Origin: Daejeonella lutea
Lineage (GTDB): Bacteria; Bacteroidota; Bacteroidia; Sphingobacteriales; Sphingobacteriaceae
NCBI RefSeq assembly: GCF_900168015.1
Contig: NZ_FUYR01000007.1
Coordinates: 1 to 64,000, forward strand
Reading direction: 5' to 3'
Length of the DNA stretch: 64,000 nt
A program made the translations under genes and the position numbers. Shown in pieces: positions 42,172 to 51,294 of this stretch (position 1 is its first letter; each line of letters starts with the position of its first letter). The notes below the pieces were generated by a model. The model had not been told where the DNA came from, searched no databases, and saw only the letters and a program-made list of their open reading frames with translations.

Positions 42172-44050
42172 TGTCTACAAATTGTTTAAACCAGCTTTCT
42201 ATCGCCAACAAAGCCCATATCGTGTAGGAAGCATCGATTACACCTGCTTTGTTTTGCTCAATAAGCATGTCAATCTCCTTACTTACAAATATGGAGCGCT
42301 TAGCAAGCTTTTCCTGAGAGAGATTTGATTTAATTTTATCACCCAATTCATCTATCACCCAGTCCCGGACCGGCGCTCCAAAGCCAGTCTTTGGTCTATA
42401 AATAACTTCACGCGGCAAGTACCGCTCTGCAACCTTCTTCAATAAGTACTTTGTTTCGGTACCCTTCATCTTTAAAGACGGTGGAATACTTGCACTAATA
42501 TTAACTAGATCAATATCTAGAAATGGTACACGAACCTCGACGCCGTGCATCATACTCATTTTATCAGTATAATTAAGATTATGGTCGGTCAAAAAAAACT
42601 TCAAATCCCAAAATAACATTTGATTTAATGGTGATTTTTCATCGGGTATACATGTTAGGGACGAAATTAAAAAGTCATTCGGGTTGAACGCAACTTCATT
42701 ACTAAAAAGCCTTTTCACACGCTCTACGGGCAGCCAGCCGTATAACGAGGCACTTCGGGATTCTTTGTCAGGATATCTGTAGGTCGAAAAAAACTTCTTG
42801 AACCTACGGAATGATGCTTTCCTGCCTGGTAAATTGGAAGATATCCTGTACAGCAATTTTTTAAGCGCGAATGGAACCAACGACATCTTATTTTCAAAAA
42901 ATAGCGACTGGTGCCGGCGATAGCCGGAAAATAAATCGTCTCCTGCAGTGCCGCCCAGAAGCACGACATAACCCTGAGCACGTGCACTTTCGCATATGTT
43001 TGAGATATTCAGAGGGGCTGGGTCGGCCTGCGGTTCGTCCAGATGATAAATCATTTGATCGAAATCCCGGACAATCTGAATATCCGATTTTACTATTTCC
43101 AGATCAACTTTTAAATAGTCAGCAACCTTCTTTGCATAAGAAAGGTCATCTTCAAATCCCTCACGTTTACTGTTTACGTCCGTCTGGATTGTAAAGCATT
43201 TGAATTTTTTATCGGGATATAATTTTTTCGCAATGGCCACTATCAAACTGGAATCCAAGCCGCCTGAAAGAAAAAACCCCACAGGAACGTCAGATAGCAA
43301 CTGCCTCTCCACCGCTTTGGTTAACTTCTCATCGAGCAGATCTATCCACTCGGTTTCAGTCTTCTCCTCATAGACTCCCGTAAAAGGAAGTTCATAATAT
43401 TTATAAATTGCAATCTCCTGTGGGCTTTTGATATTGGTCTTTAAATAATGGCCAGGCAAAAGTTTTTTACAATATTCAAAAGGCGTCTTTTCGCCCGGCG
43501 ACCAAAGGAAATAAAGATAGTTTGGAAGGGAGCTTAAATCTATGTCTTTCCTGAACTTTGGGTATTCAAGGATTGACTTTATCTCTGAACTGAAGAGTAA
43601 GCATCCATTTGAGTGTGAATAATAAAGAGGCTTGACTCCGAACTGATCCCTGCAAAGAATTAATTCTCCTGTTGTCCTGTCGAGAATTGCAAAAGCAAAT
43701 ATCCCATTGAGCATGTTAAATAACTCAACTCCATACTCCTGAAACCCATACAAGAGGGTCTCTGTATCTGAGTTGGATTTAAATGAATACTTATCTTTAA
43801 GTGAGTTCCTGATGTCCCAGTGGTTATAAATTTCTCCGTTAAAACACAACACAAAACGATTGTCACCGCTAAACATAGGTTGGTGACCATTCTGTGTGAG
43901 ATCCTGAATAGCAAGTCTCCTGTGACCCAGGCCTATATCACCTTCGCTAAAAACACCCTGATCATCAGGGCCCCGGTGAGCGATGATATCAGTCATATTT
44001 TGTATGTATTCAGAAGCCTCCTGAGAAATAATTCCAGCTATACCGCACAT
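42164..44050 (-). CDS. asnB: Glutamine-dependent asparagine synthase-like amidotransferase, second copy
   Basis: This 628-residue protein has Cys2 (MCGIAGI), RGPDDQG near 27-33, GLGHRRLAIQDLT near 42-54, and the synthetase-domain P-loop SGGLDSSL near 264-271. The layout is identical to the copy at 10531, and the two are paralogues with different neighbours. Surrounded by methyltransferase, glycosyltransferase and WbuX genes, it is more likely to amidate a uronic acid of the glycan than to make free asparagine; this is inferred from context. It lies one base downstream of the glycosyltransferase-like gene and overlaps the methyltransferase by 8 bp. Confidence 0.9.
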   Translation of the reverse strand: MCGIAGIISQEASEYIQNMTDIIAHRGPDDQGVFSEGDIGLGHRRLAIQDLTQNGHQPMFSGDNRFVLCFNGEIYNHWDIRNSLKDKYSFKSNSDTETLLYGFQEYGVELFNMLNGIFAFAILDRTTGELILCRDQFGVKPLYYSHSNGCLLFSSEIKSILEYPKFRKDIDLSSLPNYLYFLWSPGEKTPFEYCKKLLPGHYLKTNIKSPQEIAIYKYYELPFTGVYEEKTETEWIDLLDEKLTKAVERQLLSDVPVGFFLSGGLDSSLIVAIAKKLYPDKKFKCFTIQTDVNSKREGFEDDLSYAKKVADYLKVDLEIVKSDIQIVRDFDQMIYHLDEPQADPAPLNISNICESARAQGYVVLLGGTAGDDLFSGYRRHQSLFFENKMSLVPFALKKLLYRISSNLPGRKASFRRFKKFFSTYRYPDKESRSASLYGWLPVERVKRLFSNEVAFNPNDFLISSLTCIPDEKSPLNQMLFWDLKFFLTDHNLNYTDKMSMMHGVEVRVPFLDIDLVNISASIPPSLKMKGTETKYLLKKVAERYLPREVIYRPKTGFGAPVRDWVIDELGDKIKSNLSQEKLAKRSIFVSKEIDMLIEQNKAGVIDASYTIWALLAIESWFKQFVDNE

Positions 44051-44051
44051 A

Positions 44052-45125
44052 TTAATTCTTTGAAGTTAGTCGAGTGATGAGGCTATTTATGAAGGAAAAC
44101 CTTTGTCCTTCAGTGTGTCTTAAAAGGAATGATCGTATATCTTCCTGAACCAGATCAAAATTAGTTTTAAAATAGTCAATGGCGTCCGGAAAAGACTCCG
44201 GCAAAGAGCATTTTCGAATGACAGTATCTGGTGCTTCTATCAAATTCGGCATGTTGGGGTAAACAAGTGGGATACCCTTTGACAGCAATTGAAACAGCCG
44301 GTTACTGGCAGTAATGGGCAATGTAGTAGCGTCATTAAGATCGTACAAAGCGACGGAGCAGCACACATCATCAAAGTCAACTTCCGATAAAGGCCTGGCA
44401 GCAAGAAATTCAACATTGTCAAATCGCTCGTATTTATGCTTGATCTTCACACCATCACCAAGTACAGGTCCTATAAACCTTACTTTAATATTCCTCTCGC
44501 ATAAGACATCCAATATTTTTGTATCTATCCGGCTGATAAACCCGAAATAAAGGACGACCTGCCTATTTAAGCCTTCGGGAGGTTTTGAATAGCTGTCAGC
44601 CGACCAGGGAAGGAAAAGGTCTGACTTATCCGACAGTTGCTTTAATTGCTTTTCCAAAGAATAAGAAACACTTAAAACGGCACCGGACCTTTTACATGTC
44701 GCAGCAAGCTTTTTCTTTACTGAGTGCCGCATCCATGGGGAAGCTGAGGCAATGAAATCGTCGTTTATAACACTTATCACAGGTGCGTGAAATACTGATC
44801 CAAGAAAGTCAAAATCATAATTAAAATTGAAAATTATGTCAAACTTGATTTCTGCAAACATTTTCTTCAATTGTACCTTTAAAATGACCGCAGCAAGTCT
44901 ATCCTGGAACACGAATGGTTTTAACTGATGATGAAAGGCTTCACTTACACGATATACGTAAATCCCCGGATCAGATACTACCGATTTTGGCTTTCTGCCG
45001 AAAATAGTTTCGAGATAATGCACATTATACCCATTGTCCCTCATCATCCGAGCAATTTGGTGCCTGAGTCGCGGAGTTTCGTACCAGGGAGTCCTTGAGA
45101 CCACCAATACATTTTTTTCACTCAT
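44052..45125 (-). CDS. GT-B-type glycosyltransferase-like protein
   Basis: The 357-residue protein has a GT-B-like plan: an N-terminal opening VLVVSRTPWYETPRLRHQIA, a central domain crossing with ATCKRSGAVLSVSYSLEKQ, and a C-terminal donor half with VLYFGFISRIDTKILDVL and ASNRLFQLLSKGIPLVYPN. The last block is the counterpart of the GT4 E-x7-E region but with SNRLFQLLSKG, as in TuaH-like GT4 members. No membrane segment. It overlaps the WbuX gene by one base. Substrates are not known; its place just after the amidation cassette suggests it transfers, or works on, an amidated sugar. Confidence 0.75.
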   Translation of the reverse strand: MSEKNVLVVSRTPWYETPRLRHQIARMMRDNGYNVHYLETIFGRKPKSVVSDPGIYVYRVSEAFHHQLKPFVFQDRLAAVILKVQLKKMFAEIKFDIIFNFNYDFDFLGSVFHAPVISVINDDFIASASPWMRHSVKKKLAATCKRSGAVLSVSYSLEKQLKQLSDKSDLFLPWSADSYSKPPEGLNRQVVLYFGFISRIDTKILDVLCERNIKVRFIGPVLGDGVKIKHKYERFDNVEFLAARPLSEVDFDDVCCSVALYDLNDATTLPITASNRLFQLLSKGIPLVYPNMPNLIEAPDTVIRKCSLPESFPDAIDYFKTNFDLVQEDIRSFLLRHTEGQRFSFINSLITRLTSKN

Positions 45126-46228
45126 CAGGAAAACCGTTTGAAAAACTGGAATAAAGCGTTATTATTTGGATAGTCCAGGTGGCTCCTTACGGGCTCCTGC
45201 ATTATCTTCTTAAAGGCACTTTCAGTAATTCCCAATTTTTTCAACACATATTCCATATCATTATCAAGCTCATTAGCGGTGTAGATATCACTCCGGAGTT
45301 TTAGCAGGGCATCTTCTCGGGTCATATTTCCGGAGCAAATTAAAGTAGAGTAGTGAGCCTTCCTCTTATCTACTCCGAACTTCTCTGGCAGGATGTAGCC
45401 CTGGTAGAACTTAGTAAAAATTGATTCATGATGTTTTCCACCGTAATATTTCCATCCCATGTCATTTTCCATATCCTGAATAGCGGTGTCAACCTTATAA
45501 TCGATTAAATTCAGCACATCAATTGGCTTTATTTTCGCAAATGCCCGGTAATAAATATATTTTCCCAACGACATTCCCGGGAATGTCCTGTGCCGTCTGG
45601 CACCAAAACGACGACTTATTGATCGTATATTTTTATAATCGAGCTTATTATATACCCACGAATTCGGAAGGATACCCTCAGTGGTATAATTTGACCCGCT
45701 AAGATTGTATTCGATTTTATATTTGTCCGTAAGTTTATAAATAATTGACCGTATAGCATGATCCGTTAATGCCTCAATGTCTATCACCCCGGCTTTAAGA
45801 TAGGCAACCTGCATGCTTTTAAACTCTTCCCAATCAATTACATGAGTAAAGAGGTCCGCGCCGGCGTACTTAATACAGTTTTCTATGTTCTTAACAGATA
45901 GTTCTGAATTCCAACCGTTATCAAGATGCACTGCGAGAATTCGTAATCCAAAATGTTTTGCGCGATACGCGACATAGGAACTATCCATTCCCCCGCTGAC
46001 GCCCATAATAACATCATATTTCTTACCCTGGCCTGACTGACGTGCTCTCTCCAGCAATTTATCCAGTTCCGCCAATCCTTCAGGTCCTCTAATTATAGTA
46101 TTTGGTAATTGTTCAATATATTTATTACAGTGATTGCAGTTACCAATCTCATCAAATTCTATTAAAGGGTCGCTCGTATCCATTACACAACGGTTACATT
46201 GCTGATATGCTGCACTACTATTCTTCAT
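45125..46228 (-). CDS. wbuX: N-acetyl sugar amidotransferase (WbuX/WbpG family)
   Basis: This 367-residue enzyme belongs to the WbuX/WbpG/PseA family that converts an N-acetyl group on a sugar to an acetamidino group with ammonia and ATP. It starts with a zinc-type double CxxC (Cys11, Cys14, Cys31, Cys34), then the PP-loop GVSGGMDSSYV at 76-86, and the family segment NLSGSNYTTEGILPNSW, followed by KPIDVLNLIDY. It overlaps WbuZ by 4 bp, and WbuY follows: the usual ammonia-supplying trio. In Pseudomonas aeruginosa the target is a 2,3-diacetamido mannuronic acid; PseA makes acetamidino-pseudaminic acid. The target here is unproven. Confidence 0.93.
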   Translation of the reverse strand: MKNSSAAYQQCNRCVMDTSDPLIEFDEIGNCNHCNKYIEQLPNTIIRGPEGLAELDKLLERARQSGQGKKYDVIMGVSGGMDSSYVAYRAKHFGLRILAVHLDNGWNSELSVKNIENCIKYAGADLFTHVIDWEEFKSMQVAYLKAGVIDIEALTDHAIRSIIYKLTDKYKIEYNLSGSNYTTEGILPNSWVYNKLDYKNIRSISRRFGARRHRTFPGMSLGKYIYYRAFAKIKPIDVLNLIDYKVDTAIQDMENDMGWKYYGGKHHESIFTKFYQGYILPEKFGVDKRKAHYSTLICSGNMTREDALLKLRSDIYTANELDNDMEYVLKKLGITESAFKKIMQEPVRSHLDYPNNNALFQFFKRFS

Positions 46229-46992
46229 AGCTTAAGTAATTTTTCATTTTCTTCCGGAGAAATGTAAGTGATTAATACCGCATTATGTTTCCCGTTAAAA
46301 ACAAATTTCGATCCGGCAGCTACGGCTGAGGCACCGTGTTGAAATGCCTTCACGAAATCGTCTGTATCCATAGCACCGCCACAGGAAATAAGCGGAATAT
46401 TAACTGAGGATGATAAAGACTTGATTAGGTCAAGGTCATACCCGTTCTGCATCCCGTCTCTGTCGATCGAATTTAGCAGGATTTCCCCTACTCCGCATTG
46501 TTCAAATAATGATATGATTTCTAAGGGGCTCTTCCCGGTATTTTTGCTTCCATATGACGTATAAACCCGCTGCTTTCCCCAAAAGTCTTTTTTGACATCG
46601 ATACTTCCAACGATTGTTGAACTGCCAAAAATATTGCAGGCTTCTCTTAAGAATGTCGGATTTTCTATCGCTGCACTGTTAATTATTACTTTTTCTACCC
46701 CTATACTAAGTATCTTTCTTATTTGCTGAATGTTCGTCACTTTGCCGCCATAAGAAAGAGGGCTAAAACATTCAGATGTTATATCTTTCAGAAAATCATA
46801 ATTCGGCTCAGGTCGTTCCCGTAAAGGCGTTATATCGATAAGAGCCAGTTCGTCAACTTCTTTCTCATTAAATATCCGGACCGCATTTATAGCATCGCCG
46901 ATATAGGCCGGATTTTTAAATCTCTTAGTTTTGACCAGCCCTTCACCCCGCAATAATAAAACCGGTATTACACGCTTCCTCCAACTATACAT
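46225..46992 (-). CDS. wbuZ: HisF-like sugar-amidation protein WbuZ
   Basis: The 255-residue TIM-barrel protein is related to imidazole glycerol phosphate synthase subunit HisF. The N-terminal strand reads VIPVLLLRGEGLVKT, so the catalytic Asp at position 11 of HisF is Leu, whereas GSIDVKKDFW keeps the second Asp. NSIDRDGMQNGYD and SCGGAMDTDDF are typical HisF phosphate-site blocks. WbuZ proteins are thought to channel ammonia from the HisH-like WbuY to WbuX rather than to make histidine. It overlaps WbuX by 4 bp and WbuY by 8 bp. The loss of the first Asp supports that reassignment. Confidence 0.92.
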   Translation of the reverse strand: MYSWRKRVIPVLLLRGEGLVKTKRFKNPAYIGDAINAVRIFNEKEVDELALIDITPLRERPEPNYDFLKDITSECFSPLSYGGKVTNIQQIRKILSIGVEKVIINSAAIENPTFLREACNIFGSSTIVGSIDVKKDFWGKQRVYTSYGSKNTGKSPLEIISLFEQCGVGEILLNSIDRDGMQNGYDLDLIKSLSSSVNIPLISCGGAMDTDDFVKAFQHGASAVAAGSKFVFNGKHNAVLITYISPEENEKLLKL

Positions 46993-47605
46993 AAGTATCC
47001 ACGAATTTCAAAAATCCCTTCATTAAAGTCATGCCATATCTGTGGCTTTTTTCAGGATGAAACTGAACTCCTAAAATATTTCCCTTTTCGAAAGCGGAAT
47101 CAAATTTCATCGAATAGTTACTTGTAGCCGCTACATCGCCCCTGTTTACACATTGCACATAATAGGAATGTACAAAATAAAATTTAGGCGTTTCTTCAAA
47201 AGTGTCAAAAAGCACACTATTTTTTTGCTTTTCTACGAAATTCCATCCCATATATGGAATTTTGAGATTTTCATCCCCGGAGAACTTCTTTGCCAGCCCA
47301 TCTACGAGGCCCAGCCCCTCTGTTTTACCTTCCGCACTACTCAGCGTCATTAACTGCATCCCCAAACAAATCCCTAAAATGGGTTTTTTCTTATGTATGG
47401 CGGAATCTTTTATATAATCAAAGAGTTCATACTTTTTAAGATTTTCAACTCCGGCATCAAACGATCCTACCCCAGGCAATATTATGCCGTCTGCTTCATC
47501 AATAATTTCTCGATTATTGGTTATGATACTATCACCACCTACTTTCTTGATCATATTCTTAATAGAACCAAGATTTCCCATATCATAATCAATAATCGCT
47601 ATCAT
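46985..47605 (-). CDS. wbuY: HisH-like glutaminase WbuY
   Basis: This 206-residue class I glutamine amidotransferase has the nucleophile Cys80 in GICLGMQ and the His183/Glu185 pair in FHPEKS, so the glutaminase triad is intact. It starts MIAIIDYDMGNLGSI, typical of HisH. With WbuZ and WbuX it would deliver ammonia for sugar amidination. It overlaps WbuZ by 8 bp and the DegT aminotransferase upstream by 4 bp, so all are co-translated. No other his genes are present in the window, which argues against a role in histidine synthesis. Confidence 0.93.
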   Translation of the reverse strand: MIAIIDYDMGNLGSIKNMIKKVGGDSIITNNREIIDEADGIILPGVGSFDAGVENLKKYELFDYIKDSAIHKKKPILGICLGMQLMTLSSAEGKTEGLGLVDGLAKKFSGDENLKIPYMGWNFVEKQKNSVLFDTFEETPKFYFVHSYYVQCVNRGDVAATSNYSMKFDSAFEKGNILGVQFHPEKSHRYGMTLMKGFLKFVDTYV

Positions 47606-48711
47606 GATTTAGCAAAAAAGCTCTCTATTGAGTCAGCAACGTGGTCGATCATCTCGTTAGTTAATTCGGGGTACATTGGCAGAGAAAGTATCCGATCCTG
47701 ATAACTTGATGCTACGGGAAAATCTGATTTTTCATGGCCTAAATAAGAATAGGCTTCAAGATTTGGAAGGGCCGTAGGGTAATGCACAGCGGTTTCAACA
47801 CCATTTGCCTTCAGGTGTGCCGCTAATTCGTCCCTTTTTTCCGTTCGTATTACATACAGATGGAAAGAGTGCTTGGAGTCAGGCCTGACAACTGGAATTT
47901 CTATATCTTCCAATCCCTTTAACCGTTCCGTGTACCTGGCTGCATTTTCTATCCTTCGCCTGGTCCAATCCAATATATGAGGAAGCTTGGCATTTAAAAC
48001 GCCTGCCTGTATTCCGTCTAGACGGCTATTAATTCCTTCAATGACATGGGCATGTTTTTTCAGAGCACCGTGGCGGGCGAACATCCGGAATTTTGTGCTT
48101 AAAGCTTCATCGTCAGTAAGAATGCATCCTGCGTCCCCGTATGCACCAAGGTTCTTGCCCGGGTAAAAGGAGAATGATGCCGCATGTCCCCTCAAACCAG
48201 CCCGAACACCGTTAAGTTCTGAAAAATGCGACTGCGCACAATCCTCAATCACAAACAAATTATGCTTTTTCGCGAGCTCCATAATTTTATCCATTTCACA
48301 CATCTGACCATGAAGATGAACAGGAATAATAGCCCGCGTATTCGAATTTATCCTCTTTTCGATGAGGTTCTCATTCATGGAATAGTACACGGGGTCAATA
48401 TCGACAAATACTGGCTTTGCTCCGGTTTGGGTGATAGTTTCGGATGAAGAAATCCAACTGTTAGAAACCGTAATTACCTCATCTCCTTCTCCTATTCCAA
48501 GCATCTTCATAATTATGTAGAGAGAATCTGTCCCGTTCGCCACAGAAACGCAATGTTTAGCCCCGTATAATTTAGCGAATTCAACTTCAAATTTATCGAC
48601 TTCGCTGCCCCCGATAAAAGAGGTTTGATTTATAACATTCTGAATTGCGGCATCTATCTCGGATTTAATAGACTGATATTGTATTTTCAAGTCAACAAAA
48701 GGTACTTTCAT
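47602..48711 (-). CDS. DegT/DnrJ-family aminotransferase (WbpE-like)
   Basis: This 369-residue PLP enzyme starts VPFVDLKIQYQSIKSEI, carries SVANGTDSLYI at 56-66, EDCAQSHFSE at 156-165 and the Schiff-base Lys186 in FSFYPGKNLGAYGD. This pattern fits 3-aminotransferases such as WbpE (and the QdtB/FdtB group), which aminate 3-keto sugars. With the Gfo/Idh/MocA dehydrogenase at 49179 and the acetyltransferase at 48716 it would make a 3-acetamido sugar, presumably a UDP-2,3-diacetamido uronic acid. It overlaps WbuY by 4 bp. Confidence 0.87.
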   Translation of the reverse strand: MKVPFVDLKIQYQSIKSEIDAAIQNVINQTSFIGGSEVDKFEVEFAKLYGAKHCVSVANGTDSLYIIMKMLGIGEGDEVITVSNSWISSSETITQTGAKPVFVDIDPVYYSMNENLIEKRINSNTRAIIPVHLHGQMCEMDKIMELAKKHNLFVIEDCAQSHFSELNGVRAGLRGHAASFSFYPGKNLGAYGDAGCILTDDEALSTKFRMFARHGALKKHAHVIEGINSRLDGIQAGVLNAKLPHILDWTRRRIENAARYTERLKGLEDIEIPVVRPDSKHSFHLYVIRTEKRDELAAHLKANGVETAVHYPTALPNLEAYSYLGHEKSDFPVASSYQDRILSLPMYPELTNEMIDHVADSIESFFAKS

Positions 48712-48715
48712 CTTT

Positions 48716-49186
48716 CTAATTTGATTTTCTTAAAAATTTTGCAGGATTACCCGCATAGATCCCCGGTGTCGTTATATCTTTTGTCACAACTGAACCAGCT
48801 CCAATGACAACGTTATTACATATAGATACAGGAAGGATAGTTGAATTACTTCCTATAGAAACTTTGCTTTGAATCCGAGTGCCAGCCCACTTGCTTACAT
48901 CGCCATTTGCGGGTCCGCCGTCTCTGAAAAGATCATTTACGAACATAACTCCATGACCGATAAAGCAATCGTCGCCAATTTCGACGAGTTCACAAATAAA
49001 AGTATGGGACTGAATCTTTGTTCTACTTCCAACAATTACGCCTTTCTGGATCTCTACAAAAGGGCCAATAAAGCAAGCATCTCCGATCACACATTCATAC
49101 AAGTTTACCGGTCGTACCACTGTGCATGATTCTCCCATCTCAACATCACGAATTCCTGCGTCATGGAATTTTATGTTTCTATCCAT
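48716..49186 (-). CDS. Hexapeptide N-acetyltransferase (WbpD-like)
   Basis: The 156-residue protein is almost entirely left-handed beta helix, ending GIYAGNPAKFLRK. I chose the start at 49186 (MDRNIKFH), which overlaps the upstream oxidoreductase by 8 bp; the longer frame adds 12 residues inside that gene. WbpD acetylates UDP-3-amino-GlcNAcA. The order oxidoreductase / acetyltransferase / aminotransferase matches a WbpB-D-E module. The exact acceptor is inferred from context only. Confidence 0.85.
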   Translation of the reverse strand: MDRNIKFHDAGIRDVEMGESCTVVRPVNLYECVIGDACFIGPFVEIQKGVIVGSRTKIQSHTFICELVEIGDDCFIGHGVMFVNDLFRDGGPANGDVSKWAGTRIQSKVSIGSNSTILPVSICNNVVIGAGSVVTKDITTPGIYAGNPAKFLRKSN

Positions 49187-50198
49187 TATTGAGCTGTTTG
49201 GCAGAGGCGTATATTTTGTCAATTATCTCTACAGTTTTTAACCCTTCAAAGGAATTAGCGGAAATCGCAGCATTTGACTGGAGCACGTCTACAAGATTTT
49301 CATAAACTTTATCATGATTGGACATAGACCCCATGTAAGTTCCATAATTATTTGCTTTATTTCCCTTGGGAAGGTCACCAAATTCAAAATCTTTAACACA
49401 TTGGTATTCAAGTTCATTTAGATACTGACCGCCAATTTTAACTGTCCCTTTCTCAGCAAAAATAGTTAACGATCCCTCCATATTCTTCTGGAAACTATTG
49501 ACTGAATAGTTGATAGTCCCAATTGTGCCTGAATAGAACTCAAGTGCAACAACTCCTGTATCTTCAAACTCTATGATGTCTTTATGGGAAAAATTTCCCG
49601 TGAGTGCATAAGCTCGCTTTACATCACCAACCATCCAGTAAAGAAGGTCTATAAAGTGGCTAAATTGTGTATACAGGGTTCCGCCATCGAGTTCAAGTGT
49701 ACCCTTCCATGAGTTATGATAATAATCCTCATTACGATTCCAGAAACAGCTTAACTGAATACTATAAATTTTCCCAAGCTTACCTTCGTCAATAGCCTTT
49801 TTGACCGCGGCCACAGGAGGATTAAAGCGGTTTTGTTTAATTATAAACAAACGCTTGTTATTCCGCTCCGCGGCTTTAATCATTTCCCCGCAATCGTACA
49901 CAGAAGTGGAGAGCGGCTTCTCACACAGAACGTGAAATCCAGCATTCAGGCTTTCAATAGAATGTTTGGCATGAAGTCCGTTGGGACTGCAAATGGCGAT
50001 CACGTCAAGGTCTTCCCTGGTTAACAGGTCATCCAGGCTGAGGGTTGCTACGGTTTTATGTTTTTGCGCGAAGTCTTGGGCTTTTGAATAGTCTATATCA
50101 TAAACCGCGGTAAGAGTCCCAAATTTAATTATGTGTTCGGCATGTCTGTTTGCAATTCTCCCACAACCAATAATTCCAAATCTAATTTTTGTATTCAC
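49179..50198 (-). CDS. Gfo/Idh/MocA-family sugar dehydrogenase (WbpB-like)
   Basis: The 339-residue NAD(P)-dependent oxidoreductase has FGIIGCGRIANRHAEHI near 7-23, the family ICSPNGLH near 69-76 and CEKPLS near 92-97, whose Lys is catalytic. KQNRFNPPV near residue 120 and ELDGGTLYTQFSHFIDLL near 170-187 are further family blocks, with the active-site His in the last. By position with WbpD- and WbpE-like genes it should oxidise C3 of a UDP-sugar, probably UDP-GlcNAcA. A UDP-GlcNAc 6-dehydrogenase (WbpA) that would supply this substrate is not in the window. Other Gfo/Idh functions remain possible. Confidence 0.85.
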   Translation of the reverse strand: MNTKIRFGIIGCGRIANRHAEHIIKFGTLTAVYDIDYSKAQDFAQKHKTVATLSLDDLLTREDLDVIAICSPNGLHAKHSIESLNAGFHVLCEKPLSTSVYDCGEMIKAAERNNKRLFIIKQNRFNPPVAAVKKAIDEGKLGKIYSIQLSCFWNRNEDYYHNSWKGTLELDGGTLYTQFSHFIDLLYWMVGDVKRAYALTGNFSHKDIIEFEDTGVVALEFYSGTIGTINYSVNSFQKNMEGSLTIFAEKGTVKIGGQYLNELEYQCVKDFEFGDLPKGNKANNYGTYMGSMSNHDKVYENLVDVLQSNAAISANSFEGLKTVEIIDKIYASAKQLNNG

Positions 50199-50274
50199 GT
50201 AATTTTATATAATTTTTCTCGTTTTTGACCCTGACAATTAACCCTTCTTATGGCTGCCTACAAAGTTGAACTAT

Positions 50275-51294
50275 TTAATTGATTTTATAATCTTCAATTT
50301 CATTCTCGAAAGAATATTCTTCATTTATAAGCGCCTCCGTTCGTTCAATCTTCATACCCTCTGTAAGCTTATTAATTGGAATTACTAATGGCTCGGTACT
50401 ATGCTGAACTTCGGCAAGCATTCCAGGATTATCAGATGCGATAATAGTCTTATTAATCAGCATAAATTCAAAAAACTTGCTGGACGCGGACAACCTCTGG
50501 TTACTAGTGGCATTATGATACAGGCATAATCCTGCCAGGCATCGCGACGAAAGGTACATTACAAATTCATTGCTGATCTTTCCTAAACTAATAATAAGGC
50601 CCGGGAACTTGATTACAGATCTTTGCATCATGTCGAATTGACCCGTAGCAGCCAGCACTTTCAAATTATTTTGTGAGGCGAAGGCACATACCGTAAAAAA
50701 TTCTGTCTCAACGTTGATGCGGCCGCCAATAAAAATAAAATTACCACCAGCTACAATTTCTTTTACCTGCTCCGTCTGTGACTCAAAATCAATCGGCACT
50801 TTCACTTGGAACTGTTTTAAAATAGGCTTATTCCGGAGTACAGTATAAACTATATTTTGCGACAGACGGGTCTTTAAATAGTTGACCCGCAGCTGACTTG
50901 GAATGATTGCTTCCGTAGAGCCAAAACTCAAAATTCCCTGAATTAACCGGATTTTTAAAGGAACTACGAGCAAAAAGTAAAGTATAGCTTTCCAGTTTGA
51001 CCGGGCTTCAGATTTAAGAAGAAAAGTCAACTCTTCCCGCCAGGCCTGAAAATCTACGTTGAAAAGTTCGAGAATAATGACACTAACTTTAGAAATCTTG
51101 CCATTTTGTTGAGCTCTTTTGATCTTCAACAGCGTTTTGGTGTCACAACTGTCAGAAAATAGCAATTTGGCTGCGCTCGCATGATCAAGTACGCTTAGAT
51201 CGGAAATCACTTCATGCCCAAGAGCGTTTGCCAGCAGTAAATGTCTTTGAAGGTCTACGTGATGCGTATCACGACCGAAAAATGCATATCTCAT
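50275..51294 (-). CDS. Putative GT-B glycosyltransferase, divergent
   Basis: I do not recognise the exact family of this 339-residue protein. It has a GT-B-like C-terminal half: [21 protein letters not shown] near 185-205, [16 protein letters not shown] near 253-268, and [26 protein letters not shown] near 277-302, the last resembling the donor-sugar loop of GT4. The N-terminal half contains a hydrophobic stretch [13 protein letters not shown] near 100-112 that could bind the membrane. It overlaps the WecB-like gene by 4 bp and precedes the WbpB-like gene by 76 bp. A glycosyltransferase role is likely but unproven. Confidence 0.62.
   Translation of the reverse strand: MRYAFFGRDTHHVDLQRHLLLANALGHEVISDLSVLDHASAAKLLFSDSCDTKTLLKIKRAQQNGKISKVSVIILELFNVDFQAWREELTFLLKSEARSNWKAILYFLLVVPLKIRLIQGILSFGSTEAIIPSQLRVNYLKTRLSQNIVYTVLRNKPILKQFQVKVPIDFESQTEQVKEIVAGGNFIFIGGRINVETEFFTVCAFASQNNLKVLAATGQFDMMQRSVIKFPGLIISLGKISNEFVMYLSSRCLAGLCLYHNATSNQRLSASSKFFEFMLINKTIIASDNPGMLAEVQHSTEPLVIPINKLTEGMKIERTEALINEEYSFENEIEDYKIN

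Noticed and set aside
46225-47605. HisF and HisH as histidine biosynthesis genes
   Set aside because: The first catalytic Asp of HisF is Leu, no other his gene is present, and the pair is fused by overlaps to the WbuX sugar amidotransferase.
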